NCBI RefSeq assembly: GCF_025024155.1
Contig: NW_026251728.1
Coordinates: 248,001-312,000 of the forward strand
Origin: Gamsiella multidivaricata
Taxonomy: Eukaryota; Mortierellomycota; Mortierellomycetes; Mortierellales; Mortierellaceae
Length of the DNA stretch: 64,000 nucleotides
Reading direction: 5' to 3'
In this document: one piece after another, positions 46,654-57,634 of the stretch
Position numbering within the stretch: the stretch's first letter is position 1
Layout: the number at the start of each line of letters is the position of its first letter
Translations under genes and position numbers: made by a program
Notes under the pieces: generated by a model
Told to the model about the DNA's origin: nothing
Seen by the model: the letters and a program-made list of their open reading frames with translations, nothing else
Database searches by the model: none

Positions 46654-49600
46654 CTACAAATGCAAAGAAGCCACGACAGGGCCACATCGATTGCAGAGTA
46701 CATCCTGCTCCTTGGAAGTGAACGCCCAGCACCGTGGACATTTGTGCAATGTCGCTCGTCGCACTACCAGACGACACGACCCCACCTTCGGCATACAAAC
46801 CTCCCTCACAAACACATTCTTCCCTGCAGCGGAAGCAACGTCCATAGACAAATCATCACTCGTAACAAAGACCTCCGAGGTAATGAATAGCTTCGCGAAA
46901 TCATCCGCATACTTCTTGACAACCCCACTCAAGATCTCCTGCTCCTCCACAGGCGTCTCTGTCTCCGTAGGTAACTGGAACTCCACAGTCGCCTCCAACG
47001 AGGGTCCGATGACCTTGGCAGCGCGAGCCTGCTCCAGGAGCTGGTTGGCTTCCACACGGAGCTGTTTCAAGATCTGGAACTCCTCGCGTAAGGCAGCGTC
47101 GTTCCAGGACTCGGAGATTTCGAGCCAACCGGTACGGAACACGCTTGGCTGTGAGCTCATGAAGCAGTCGCGGTAGTTCTCGTAGACTTCTTCGGCAAAA
47201 TGGGGCGCCAATGGTGCAATGCTCTTGTTGAGGGCGTTCAAGACCTTACAAAGCAGAAGAGAATTATATCTTTTCAGGTTAGTGTTTTGCCCTGTTTTAC
47301 CTTTTTTTTTTTTTTTTTGGCCACCAAATAATAAAAGAAAAGACTTACATGGAAGAGCACGGTCTGGACAGCACGGCGCTTTGGGCTGTTCTCAGCTTCA
47401 GAGTACAAGGTGTCCTTGATGACATCCAAGTAGAAAGAGGAAAGCGTTGTGCTCGTAAAGTACTGAAGCTGACCGAACACTAATGAATTGGACGGAAAAA
47501 GGGGGAACAAACTAAGGTATGTTAGAACCTCACCGCGTCGTTAATGGATCCCACAAAGGGAGAACACCCGTATCGGAAGCCGTAAACATACCTTTGTTGA
47601 ACATGTACTCGTCATAGGCTGCATTCACGTTCTTGCAGAACTGATACGTCTCGGATAACATGAACCGATCTAAACGACTCAACTCCTCATACGCAACCGC
47701 CTCCGCCTCCTTGAACCCATTCAAGTTGCCCAGGATAAACCTAGCTGTCGTCCGAAACTTGCGCATGCTCTCCGCCACCTGCGTCAAGATCGTCTTGCCA
47801 ATCGCAATATCCTTCGTATATTCCGAAGATGCCGCCCATAACCGCAGCAAATCCGTCCCGTATGCCGGATCCTTCTGCAAGTTCTTACCTCCGTTGATGA
47901 TCACAGCTGGGTCAACCGTGTTGCCAAGGGACTTGCTCTGCTTGAACCCCTTCGCATCCAGCAAGAACCCGTGAGTGATCAACGTCCCGTAGGGCGCCTT
48001 GCCCGTCAACGCAACTGATGTCAGTAACGAGGACTGGAACCACCCACGGTGCTGATCCGATCCTTCGCAGTACACGTCCGCCACGAAGGGGAGATGGGGG
48101 CGAGGCATCTTTTCCTGGATCATGGTCCAGCTCGTACCGCTGTCGAACCAAACGTCCATAGTATCAAATCCGCGGCGGTAGATCTTGCCGTTATTCCTGT
48201 ACTCGGGCGCAAGGAGTTCCTCCGTGGTCATGCTCCACCACGCATCTGCACCGTGCTCCCTCACGATATCGATCACATGGTGGACTGAGGACTTTGTTAA
48301 CAGCGGCTCGTCCGTCTCATTGTCGTACATCACCGGGATGGGTACGCCCCAAGACCGCTGACGTGAGATACACCACTCCGAGCGCGAATGCACAAACCCT
48401 TCAAGGCGCCGTCTGGCCCCTTCAGGAATGATGCGCACGCTCTCGATCGCCTTCAGAGCATCCTCCTTGATGGTCCCGACGTTCGCGAACCACTGCGAGG
48501 TCGCACGCAGGATAACGGGTTTCTTAGTCCGCCAATCGTACGGATACTTGTGCACATAAACGTGCTCCTGGATCAGAGTCCCTCTGATAGCGAGCAACTG
48601 CAGGACCTTGTCCGTACCCTTCGTCTGGACATTGAGCCCCTCGAGTTCCGGGCCCGCCTCGGCCGTGAAATCGCCCACGTTGTCGACAGGGCAGAACGCT
48701 TCGATCCCGAGCGGGTAACAGGTCTTGTAATCGTCCATACCATGGCCAGGAGCCGTATGGACAAGGCCAGATCCAGAGTCCGAGGTGACGTAGTCGGCCG
48801 CGATGAAGGGCATGGACTCGGTGGTGAGAGGATGCTGGTACCGGCTTCCGACCAGGTCTTGGCCAGAGATTTCGCCAAACAGCTCCAGAGTGGCAGGCTC
48901 GGTAGAGTCCTTGGGTGCGAAACGCTTCTTCATCTCGTCCAGCTGCTCTGCGACAGCGAGGTAGACCTTGCTGGGATCATTCGTGGCACTAGGACGGAAC
49001 AGCCTGTAGGTCATCTTGGGGTGAACGGCGACACTTCTGTTGGCGGGTAAAGTCCAGGGAGTGGTCGTCCATACTACGGCGTGTAACGTTACAGAGTCCG
49101 GTAATAACCTCGCTAACCCTTGAGCTGATCAACCATTTTGCATAAAAGCAATGTAAATAGCTATACACTTGTTGACAATACAAAGAAAGAAAAAAAAGAA
49201 CCCCTCTTCATCCTCCCCGTCGCAGCGTAACACTTACAAGGATGGTCCACCAAGAACGCGACCCATGCAGATCGACTCTTATGATCCTCCTTGTATTCGA
49301 GCTCGGACTCTGCGAGCGCAGTCTTGGATGAGGGCGACCAGTACACGGGCTTGTTAGCCCTGTAAATAAGCCCTTTGTTCATCATCTCATAAAACACATT
49401 GAGCTGGCGCGTCTCAAAGTCCCTGTCCATGGTCCTGTACCCGTTCTCCCAATCGCCCATGACACCGTAGGCCAAGAACTCTGCTCGTTGAGCTTCCACG
49501 GTCGACTGAGCTGTGGCCTGGGCGACGGCGCGGACTTGGGTGGGGCTTAGGCTGGATCGGTCCGAGACCTTGAGTTCTGCGAGGGCCTTGAGTTCTATAG

Positions 49601-50061
49601 GTAAGCCGTGGCAATCCCAGCCAGGGCGGTAACTATGAACGTGCCATTAAAAAAAATGGACGTTAAAGTTCTGCCGCATAGATGGTCCTTTTTATCTCTT
49701 CCAGCATTGTTCACCAAAAAAGAATAAAAGCACAGATCACTTACTCGACTTTGAACCCTCTCATGACATGCTGTCGGTTCACAAAATCCTTGAGCACCTT
49801 ATTGAGCGCATGGCCGAGATGCAAGTGTCCGTTCGCATATGGAGGCCCATCATGGAGCACAAAGAGATCCCCCTCATTGTTTTCACGCTGCCAGGCGTAC
49901 AGATCTGTGGTGCAGCGCTGACAGAACAGATGTTCGCGAACCGCAGCGTCTGCGCGCAGGGGGAATGCAGTCTTAGGAAGAAGTAGTGTGGGCGCATACT
50001 TTTGGTCAGGCTTCTCCTTCGGGGCCTTCTTATGTGTGGTGGGAGTGATAATCGCTGACAT
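46654..50061 (-). CDS. ISM1: Isoleucyl-tRNA synthetase, bacterial/mitochondrial type
   Basis: This enzyme charges tRNA-Ile, presumably in mitochondria. Exons 50061-49745, 49632-49238, 49073-47592, 47479-47349 and 47244-46654 sum to 2916 nt, 971 residues. The class I HIGH motif is present (DGPPYANGHLHLGHALNKVL), as are YRPGWDCHGLPIELKAL, the editing-domain segment WTTTPWTLPANR, the CP1 region, DVWFDSGTSW and YCEGSDQHRGWFQSS. The signature loop reads KQSKSLGNTVDP in place of KMSKS. The C-terminal zinc site of bacterial IleRS is present (KCPRCW, CNRC). The N-terminus (MSAIITPTTHKKAPKEKPDQ) is not a typical presequence, so the import signal is weak or an upstream exon is missed. No other lesion is seen. 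Confidence 0.93.
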
Positions 50062-50987
50062 GGCTAGCTTTTTCTGCTTTGCTTCGGTTGCTTTGTTGTT
50101 GCGTGGTAGATGGTGGTCGATGATTTCTAAGCGCGTATTTGTGTCACGTAGGATATGTTCAAGGAGAAAGTTCGGCGTGCTGATAAGACTGACAAATGAA
50201 GTTGAAAAAAAAAGTGCTTGCTGAACAAGGGTGGCCCGTTTTATACAATGTTTTTTTTTTTTTAGTAATCCAGGGGCCAGTTGGACAAATGCTACAAGAT
50301 TGCTGCGGCCATATCAGTTTTCCAAAAAAAAAAAAACAGTAATTTGAGTCAGAGGAGTCATTTCAGTAAGAATAAGTAAGAATGCGGGTGCACGGATGGA
50401 GCGGTTTAGAACGTCGATTGCCTCTGGATTCCTTGCACTGCAATAGACGGAGAGCAATTTGTATAAGCTTTAATATGTTGAAACGTACTTTCGCAGGCCA
50501 ACATGGAGATGCTCAATGTGACGGGGAGATCCTATCGCGCACTGTGCCTGGACTCAGGCCTGGCACTCCAACTGCTCCCGCCCATGGGAAGGACGTTGAA
50601 AAGCTGGATCTGTAGGGGCAGTGGGTCCCGTTCATATGGAATCCTATATGGAGGATGACAAATATATTTATTCTGTCTGCGTATCACTGCAGTTCCAAAA
50701 AAGAAAAGCTTTTCGTAGAAGCAAGTGTAACGGTTGAAATGCGTTCTAGAGAGCTCCAGTAGCTGCGGACACGAATCCAAGGTTTCCAATCCCACGATAA
50801 ATCTTGATGCCCTCTTGAGCCTATACTTGGCTCTTGCACCGCCGTTTTATGTGGAGAAGACTGAATAAGGATGTTGGAAACATGAACTGCCCCGAAAAAA
50901 AGACCCAAAGTTCATTGCGCTTTACACCGTTCATAAAGATAGCTCATAATCATTTGTATCGGACATCTTCTGATGCGTTGGTCATAT
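50062..50987. other. Intergenic, no gene seen
   Basis: This holds the IleRS upstream region, with A/T runs near 50250 and 50322. A plus-strand frame at 50382-50615 has no motif. Confidence 0.5.
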
Positions 50988-51317
50988 TTATTGTTCTCCC
51001 CTCGCGGCAAGGTTAAGATCACCCGTTGCCATTGAATAGACCACATCAGGTCGCTCTCTCATAACTGCGGTGATAAATTCTCTGGCCGCTATGGTTTCGA
51101 ATAATCGAGTTTCTGTGGGAGTGTTCCCATCAGGAATTGTACAGCCAGTCATCCTTAGCGCCATCAGGGCTAACGCGATCACCATGGGATTCTCCAACAC
51201 ATTTGCAGGGATCTCTTGGGTGAAAACAGCCGGAGGTGGCTTCAGTAATGAAAGGAAGCGATCACGCGCAACTCCAATAGACTCCTCAAAGGGAAAAGTG
51301 GTGCCTGTCTCTGTCAT
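50988..51317 (-). CDS. Small hypothetical protein
   Basis: An open frame of 109 codons starts MTETGTTFPFEESIGVARDR and continues LENPMVIALALMALRMTGCT and RLFETIAAREFITAVMRERP. The composition is protein-like, with two probable amphipathic helices and no low complexity. The + strand is also open here, so the call is tentative. The AG at 51328-51327, just upstream of the ATG, could be an acceptor for an upstream exon. No family is recognised. Confidence 0.4.
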   Translation of the reverse strand: MTETGTTFPFEESIGVARDRFLSLLKPPPAVFTQEIPANVLENPMVIALALMALRMTGCTIPDGNTPTETRLFETIAAREFITAVMRERPDVVYSMATGDLNLAARGEQ

Positions 51318-52070
51318 GTTGGGATATCTAGGGGGGACCGTGTAGAACGCTTGTCAGAAAACGGGCGACGATAAAAACCTTTGCCGGAGACGAACCAAAC
51401 AAGTACCAGCTGAGCAGCCGTGGCAGGGATAGAGAGAAAGCGCGGATATGATAGGTCAGGAGGAAGAGGCAGAGGATGGGTTGTGAGAACAGGGAGCTAG
51501 GAAAGGAAGAAGGAAGAAAAGTAAGAAAGAAGAACAGACGAATGGTGCTGTGCTTTTTGTTTTGATCATGTCGGCCACACACAGAAAGAAGTAAAGCTTG
51601 TGCTTCGCCTTTTGCGTTATAGAGCAATCCGCGCCCCTGAAATTTCCCTGGCCACAACAGAGGTGGCATATTGATTTCCCTATTAGCATGATACACAAAG
51701 AAGTCCGAAGCACCTCAAAGGACTCAATGCCCTGAAGATAAGGACGGTGTCTCCCGACACCTAGGGACGCTGGACGAGACAGCAGGAACATGGCACAGAT
51801 ACATTGCAATACACGTTACGTTGTTATGAAGCTCTGACAAGTACCCTCTCAGTCAACTTTCGTTGACATTCCTTTATCTGCTTACATGCTTGCTGCCCTC
51901 TGTTCTTCTATCGCTCCCGCGACACTACAGTCATATATTTCCTGCGAATAGATTCAAATCATGAGCCGCGGCGATACAATTGGGTCGATCTTGAACTCTT
52001 GAGCCGTGCAAAGGAAAGAAGAGCCGCTTTCTATGCTGTGCATGGACGTTTCAACTCTACAACTGCATGA
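51318..52070. other. Intergenic, family 3' flank
   Basis: No gene is supported. The stretch 51905-52010 resembles 7845-7950, marking it as the conserved downstream flank of F-box/LRR family members. Confidence 0.5.
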
Positions 52071-53867
52071 TTAGCCCCCGATAGTGCAAGGGCATGAGAA
52101 CGCAATCTCCAACAGCATAGCTTCGGTCAGCTGGGAGTGATGAAGGGAATAAATTTCCTTGAGGGCCGAGAAGTGGGCTTTCAGATGCTGGAAGGACAGT
52201 GGACCATACTCTACCCCATACAAGCTGAGAACAGTCAAGCGCGGCATCGCTGCCAAGAGAGATGCGGCATCCTCGTCCAATAGTCGGAAGTGATTCATAT
52301 CCAGGGTCAAGCCTTCAAGTTCCGGCCAGGTCCGCGCTTCGAGCATCTCCACAAAAGCCATAGTTGTACTGCGTTCGGACGTTGGTATCCCCTCCCGAAG
52401 TGTGGTATTCGAAGGCACGGGATGCCATTCCAGGAACTCTGACCCTGGGCATCCAGGCATCCAGAGAGAAATCTCAGCTGTTGGCACGTTGTGTTCCAAT
52501 CGACCCTTTGGTGTTTGATACACAGTTTTCGTAATCTCGGGAAAGTAACGGCAACGTTGTGGACCTCAACATCGAGTAAGTGGAGAGTCGTCAGATTCGG
52601 CAGACTGCCGATGGTCCCCCAGACCATAAGTGAGGTGAGCATTGATGCCCTTGGATGTACGCAAGTTAGGTCTGGTCGCATTAGATGAGCATGCTGATAG
52701 ATTAGATCCTTCAATTGCATCGTTCTCTCGGTCGGAAGAACTAAGGCCAGGCTTTGAAGGTTCGGGAAATCCAGCGTCGAGTACTCGATCATGTTATTGG
52801 TAAATTAGTCGAATGAGATAATGTGGACCAAGTGGCGGCTGTGCAGAAGGGTCTCGAACGAAGGGTTCCATCGCTGCTGCATCGTTAAGTGGAGTGTTCT
52901 CCAAACCATAGGTACTGCCAATCCGTGCCATGTCTTGTTGAGTCGCATGCACTTCACCAAATCCCTAGGATCTAGGGACTGGAGAACAATCTTTGTGGTC
53001 TCTGGGAGGTCCAGTGCCATGAACTTCGGTTTGACAATGGTTGTGTTGGGTGGTTGACCCCCCATCAGCTCATGCGTTCGGTCGACAACGGTTCGCTAGG
53101 ATATGTCTCTGTGCCTTGAGTACCAGCTCTTGAGGAGGCTGGGTCTTGGTCAACGTTGTCTGTATCGTTGTCAAATCTCTTCGCATCGTCTCCATGGTCG
53201 CCTTGGCCTGGGTCAGGTTGTCGGACATCATGGTATCGCAAAAGGATCGAAAGAGTTGGTTGCAGGAGCGAAGAGTCGATTGCAGGTCATCCTTTACGTC
53301 TGGGGCAAGATGACTCTTATCCATGCTATTATCCTTGTCCATGCTGTTGACCATGTCGTTGTTATTAGCCTTGTCGTTGCTGTCGGCCTTGAGGGGACCC
53401 TGCTGGACGTTGGTACCACAGAGGATGGGGTCCTGTCTCTTGCGGATAGACCCATTGGCAGTGTTTTTGAGAGCGACGTCGAACACAACAGCACGGCAGT
53501 AGAGGATTCTCGGCGGCGACAGCCTGGCAGAAAAAAATCATCTTCGACTATTAGTTGTCTGTGCTCAAAACTCATCAGCACCCTTTCCATTGAAAGATCT
53601 TTACTCTTTAAAGTCAGAGCCGATCATGAAAGGAACAATTGTATTGTCCTGCCTAATACATTGGACATTATTGAAAGCCCGTTGAATGTCCTGCCAAAGG
53701 ATAACGTATCGATTGATCGTGCGATCAAGGCGAGCATCGATGAGTATGGTGGGAGAAGTCGAATGCGCGCCGGAAGAAGGTGAAACACGAAAAGCCTGCG
53801 AGGGACGATTCAGCTTGAGCTTTTCACCATGTAGCTTGGGCTTTTCACCATGTGCTGACTGCGTCAT
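52071..53867 (-). pseudogene. Broken F-box/LRR family gene, copy 1
   Basis: This is the closest relative of the intact gene next door. Exon 1 (53867 to about 53608) encodes the N-terminal domain, with YVILWQDIQRAFNNVQCI, and splices to ELSPPRILYCRAVVFDVALK. The coil region follows intact until RHILA. There a 50-bp deletion, relative to 55449-55498 of the intact copy, throws the frame. The F-box-like part (LDPRDLVKCMRLNKTWHGLA) is then in another frame, ends at a TAA near 52808, and continues through LRRs (IGSLPNLTTLHLLDVEVHNV). Another frameshift lies near 52490 before EFLEWHPVPSN and LDMNHFRLLDEDAASLL. At least three lesions make it non-coding as read. Confidence 0.85.
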
Positions 53868-54385
53868 TTATGTTTAGAAATAAAGCAAAGGAGCAGTTCG
53901 AACGGATAGAATGCGAATGAAAGTGGGGATGGAAGGAGGAAGGAGGCGGGAGGTGGGAGGAAGAAGAAAATGAGAAAATACATGGCGATGCATGAAATAG
54001 ACAGATAACACAGAGGAGCGTGGTTGAGGGTAGCACAGCTCTTGGTCTAGGGGTACGGTAGAATAGTTCATGAGGCCAAATGGGAAAAGGCGAAGGCCTC
54101 AGCTCGCCATCAACATGCGACGTTTGTCTGAGACCCCTTCAGACGAACATTATACAGCGATATTACTTTTCAATATGCACAGTTTGTCCAAGGCTTCAGG
54201 ATGTGAGGGTCTAGTCGGACAAGGGGTCTGCCACATCAAAGAAAAAAACCATGGATGAAGGCAATAATGATACCATTCCACCCGTACACGCGCATAATCT
54301 CGTCCCTGAAATAACATATTCAGGTCCGACCGTTGTAACATTTTTTTTTAAATTTTTATCTGTATGAACATTTACGCACTACTGC

Positions 54386-56222
54386 CTACTGTGTGCTGGA
54401 ACACCTAGACGCAGAGATGTCAGCGGCCCCCAGGACAAGGCGCTCTCTGCATGATTTGAATAGCCGGGGACATAAGTCCAGGATTTCTAACAGCATGGCT
54501 TGTGTCACATCGAAGCAACCAGAAAGATCGAGCTCCTTGAGGGTGGAAAAATGAGCCCGGAGACCCTGGAATGACAGTGGGCCGAAATCTGAATGGGGTA
54601 CTTTGAGGACCGACACCCGAGCCATGACTGTCAAGATGGAGGCAATATCGGCGTCAGAGAGACCTAACACGTTCCAGCCCAGGCTGAGTCCCTCTAAAAT
54701 CGGCCAGGTCCTAGCGGTGACTCTTCTCACAAAGTCCTTGGCTGCGATTGTTTGGTCCCAATGAACGGTATGAGCTGCAGACCACTCCAAGAACATCAAC
54801 GAGGGACAGTGCGACAAGAATGCTTGCTGCTGAGATGGTGTATCTGGGCAACTGAATGTGTACTGCAGTTTTAGTGCTCGTAATGAGGAGAATGTGACGG
54901 CAATGTTGCAAACTTCTATGTCCCGGAGACGGAGAGTCCTCAGATTCGGTAGGCTTGCGACCGTTCTCCACAATCGAGAAATATCGAACCCAAGCGAAGC
55001 TTCTGTGTTGGCGCATCTCATGTTCAGTTCCCTCAAATGCGTCCAGCAATAGATTGCGTCGATCATTGATCCAACACCCTGGCGTGGAAGCGTCAAGTTC
55101 AACTTTTGGAGCTTGGGGAAACTCAGCGCATAATACTCGACCGCAATCTCGTCGGGGTAGGGTATCTCGAGGGACTTGATCAGATGGTTGTGGCATCGAA
55201 TGGCCTCGCGGGATGGACAACAGTGTGGATTGGAGCTTAGCCTGACCGATTTCCAGACTCGGGGCACAATCAGCTTGTGCCATGCCTTGTTGAGTCGCAT
55301 GCACCTTACCAAATCCTTAAGATCCAGGAACTGAATGACATGGCTCCTGATCTCTAGCGAATTCATTGCTAGGGCTGCCGATTGGGTTATATTTGAGTTG
55401 TGCGATAGATCCTCCATCAGCTCATACGTTCGGTCGACAACGGTTCGCAAAAGACCTTGGACCGCACTCAAGTGCTCGAGGAGATTTTGCTGGTTCTCTA
55501 GGATATGTCTCTGTGCCTTGAGTACCAGCTCTTGAGGAGGCTGGGTCTTGGTCAACGTTGTCTGTATCGTTGTCAAATCTCTTCGCATCGTCTCCATGGT
55601 CGTCTTGGCCTGGGTCAGGTTGTCGGACATCATGGTATCGCAAAAGGATCGAAAGAGTTGGTTGTAGGAGCGAAGAGTCGATTGCAGGTCATCCTTTACG
55701 TCTGGGGCAAGATGACCCTTATCCATACTATTGGCCTTGCCGTTGCCGTTGGCCTTAGGGAGATCCTGCTGAGCGTTAGTACTATGGAGGACGGGATCCT
55801 GTCTCTTGGACATAGACCCATTGTCAGTGTCTTTGAGAACGACATCAAGCACAACGCGACGACGATAGAGGATTCTCGGTGGGGTCAACCTAGAAGATGG
55901 GGTAGGTCGGTAACTATAAATTGTCTGTCCTCAAAGCTCTCCAATACTGTCTCTCTCTCACTCTCAGAAAAGTTCATTACTCTTGAAAGTTAGAGTCAGT
56001 CATGAAAGGGACAATACTCTTGCCTTGCATGATGTGTCGGACGTTCTTGAAAACCCGTTGAATGTCCTCCCAGAAAATAACATATCGAGTGGTCGTGCGA
56101 TCATAATGAGTACCAATCCATGTTCCGGATAAGGTTGAGGATGTGTTGGATGAAGGTGAGGTTCGAAAGGCCTGAGAGGGGCAATTTTCGCTGGAAACTT
56201 CCACGCGCGCTGGCTTGGTCAT
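54386..56222 (-). CDS. F-box/leucine-rich-repeat protein with lineage-specific N-terminal domain
   Basis: Exons 56222-55981 and 55889-54386 (intron 91 nt) sum to 1746 nt, 581 residues. The order is an N-terminal domain (RYVIFWEDIQRVFKNVRHIM, then PFMTDSNFQELTPPRILYRR and VVLDVVLKD, residues about 45-105); a helical coil (TQAKTTMETMRRDLTTIQTT; ILENQQNLLEHLSAVQGLLR); an F-box-like segment (IRSHVIQFLDLKDLVRCMRL, NKAWHKLIVPRVWKSVRL, about residues 250-290); and about eight irregular LRRs (LPNLRTLRLRDIEV, FSTLKELDLSGCFDVTQAML) to the end. F-box/LRR proteins usually give substrate specificity to SCF ubiquitin ligases; that role is inferred. It is flanked on both sides by broken paralogues. Confidence 0.85.
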
Positions 56223-56600
56223 TTTTGCTTTAAGAGGAGGAGGGTGGAGTAAACAAGATAGGAATGGGGGCGGGAAAGAAAGTAGAAGTGAGAGAGAACG
56301 AGGGCGAAGGAAAAGAAAGAAAGAGTAGAGGCAGAGGGCGATACTCGCATGAAATAAAAGGACGCAGAGGGGTGCGGTATTTGGGACATGGTGTATTTGG
56401 ACGTAGTACAGCTTTTAGCCCAAGGATATGGTGAGTGGTTCACGAAAACAAGGGGAAGAGCGAATAAAGTACTTATAAACACCCATAGACCGTGGACTTG
56501 AGCTACAAAAGCAGATGCCGACCAAGGTCAGGCACAGCATTTAATCACGCAGAGAATCTTTCGTCATGTACTGCTCACACGAATAGTTCGCCAAGGTGTT
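56223..56600. other. Intergenic upstream of the intact F-box/LRR gene
   Basis: This is purine-rich on the plus strand (gaaagaaag runs), matching the A/G-rich stretch just upstream of copy 1 (53930-53980). It is a shared promoter-proximal leader of the family. No gene is seen. Confidence 0.55.
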
Positions 56601-57190
56601 GTTAGTGAACAGGTGGGCTCCTTCACGGCTTAGGCCCCAGTTTGATTGTTCTCCGAACCATTAATACCAGATGCCCATGCCATGTCTTGTTAGGCCGCAT
56701 GCACTTTACGAAATCCATACAATTCGGGTACCAAAAAACGAGTTCTCTGACCTCTGGCAGGGCCAGTGCCTCGTCTGTTACCCTTGTACCCTTGCCGCAG
56801 TCGCTTTTTAGAGAACTTCTTCCTCGAATCGTGTGATTCATCAACGAGGTTTTGCTAAAGCACTCGGAAAAGTGCAACGTTAATCATGAGGGGGATGGCA
56901 GACTGTGCTTTCATGGCTTATCCGGCATTCTCGAGCACCTGTTGTATATTCTGCCAGAGAATAACATATTGCCCAATCTTTTGGTCTAGGTGGGCATCGA
57001 TTCTGCGGTGAAAGAGGCAGGCGAAGCTTTGAAGGACGTTGGGATGCGAAAGACCTGTGAGAGGCAGGTCATCTCGACGTTTGCGACAGGTTTCATTATC
57101 ATGGCGGGTATGTATTCAATAGGACGTGGACGAGGAGGAGCAAAAGGCGAAGTGCTAAATGAAAATGCTTCAACTGAAGACCATGGCAGT
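56601..57190 (-). pseudogene. F-box/LRR family relic, copy 3
   Basis: The minus strand 56877-56623 reads ALPEVRELVFWYPNCMDFVK, then CMRPNKTWHGHLVLMVRRTI, the family's F-box-like block. Upstream, about 56930-57100, DNA resembles the N-terminal exon of the other two copies (blocks around agaataacatatt and gggatgcgaaagacctgtgagag). The coil region between them and the LRRs downstream are missing. It is a heavily deleted copy. Confidence 0.7.
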
Positions 57191-57294
57191 CAAACACAAT
57201 TCTCCTGATCCAGCACAGCTTTTGGCCTAAAGTCGCATTACCTCTCACAGTATCCGACCAGACTGGTATCCTGAGACGCGTTTGTGCGTGGATG

Positions 57295-57295
<1 letters not shown>

Positions 57296-57333
<38 letters not shown>
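57296..57333. repeat. Homopolymer of 38 T
   Basis: An uninterrupted T run on the plus strand. It could be the poly-A tail mark of a retroposed sequence read on the minus strand, or simple slippage. No element is recognised beside it. Confidence 0.9.
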
Positions 57334-57634
57334 CAAGTCCATTAAGAGTCCGGACAGCAATATTCACAGGTCTCATATGGGGACGATGCGACTTTTCTCT
57401 CAATTGTAGCTTTGCGGGGTAAGAAGAAATAAAAGTTTCGATCGCGTCTTGTATACCACCCCTGCAAAATAAAAAACAAATGCATGATATGTCCGGTAAG
57501 CACGCCAATGCTTGGTATTTGTAGGTTGTTTATTGTGCAAGCCAGGTCCGCTTGCAAGCAATGCTGTGAAATCTATTGTCGTTGTTTTCTTGCATAATCC
57601 TGATCCTGCTTCCAATTTGATGCGCGCATCCGAT

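Noticed and set aside
48388..49050. 220-codon plus-strand frame inside IleRS
   Set aside because: It is antisense to conserved synthetase sequence, with Arg/Val-rich composition and no motif.
57296..57333. Poly-T as the tail of a retroposon on the minus strand
   Set aside because: No reverse-transcriptase fragment, target-site duplication or processed gene copy is visible beside it. Simple slippage is enough.
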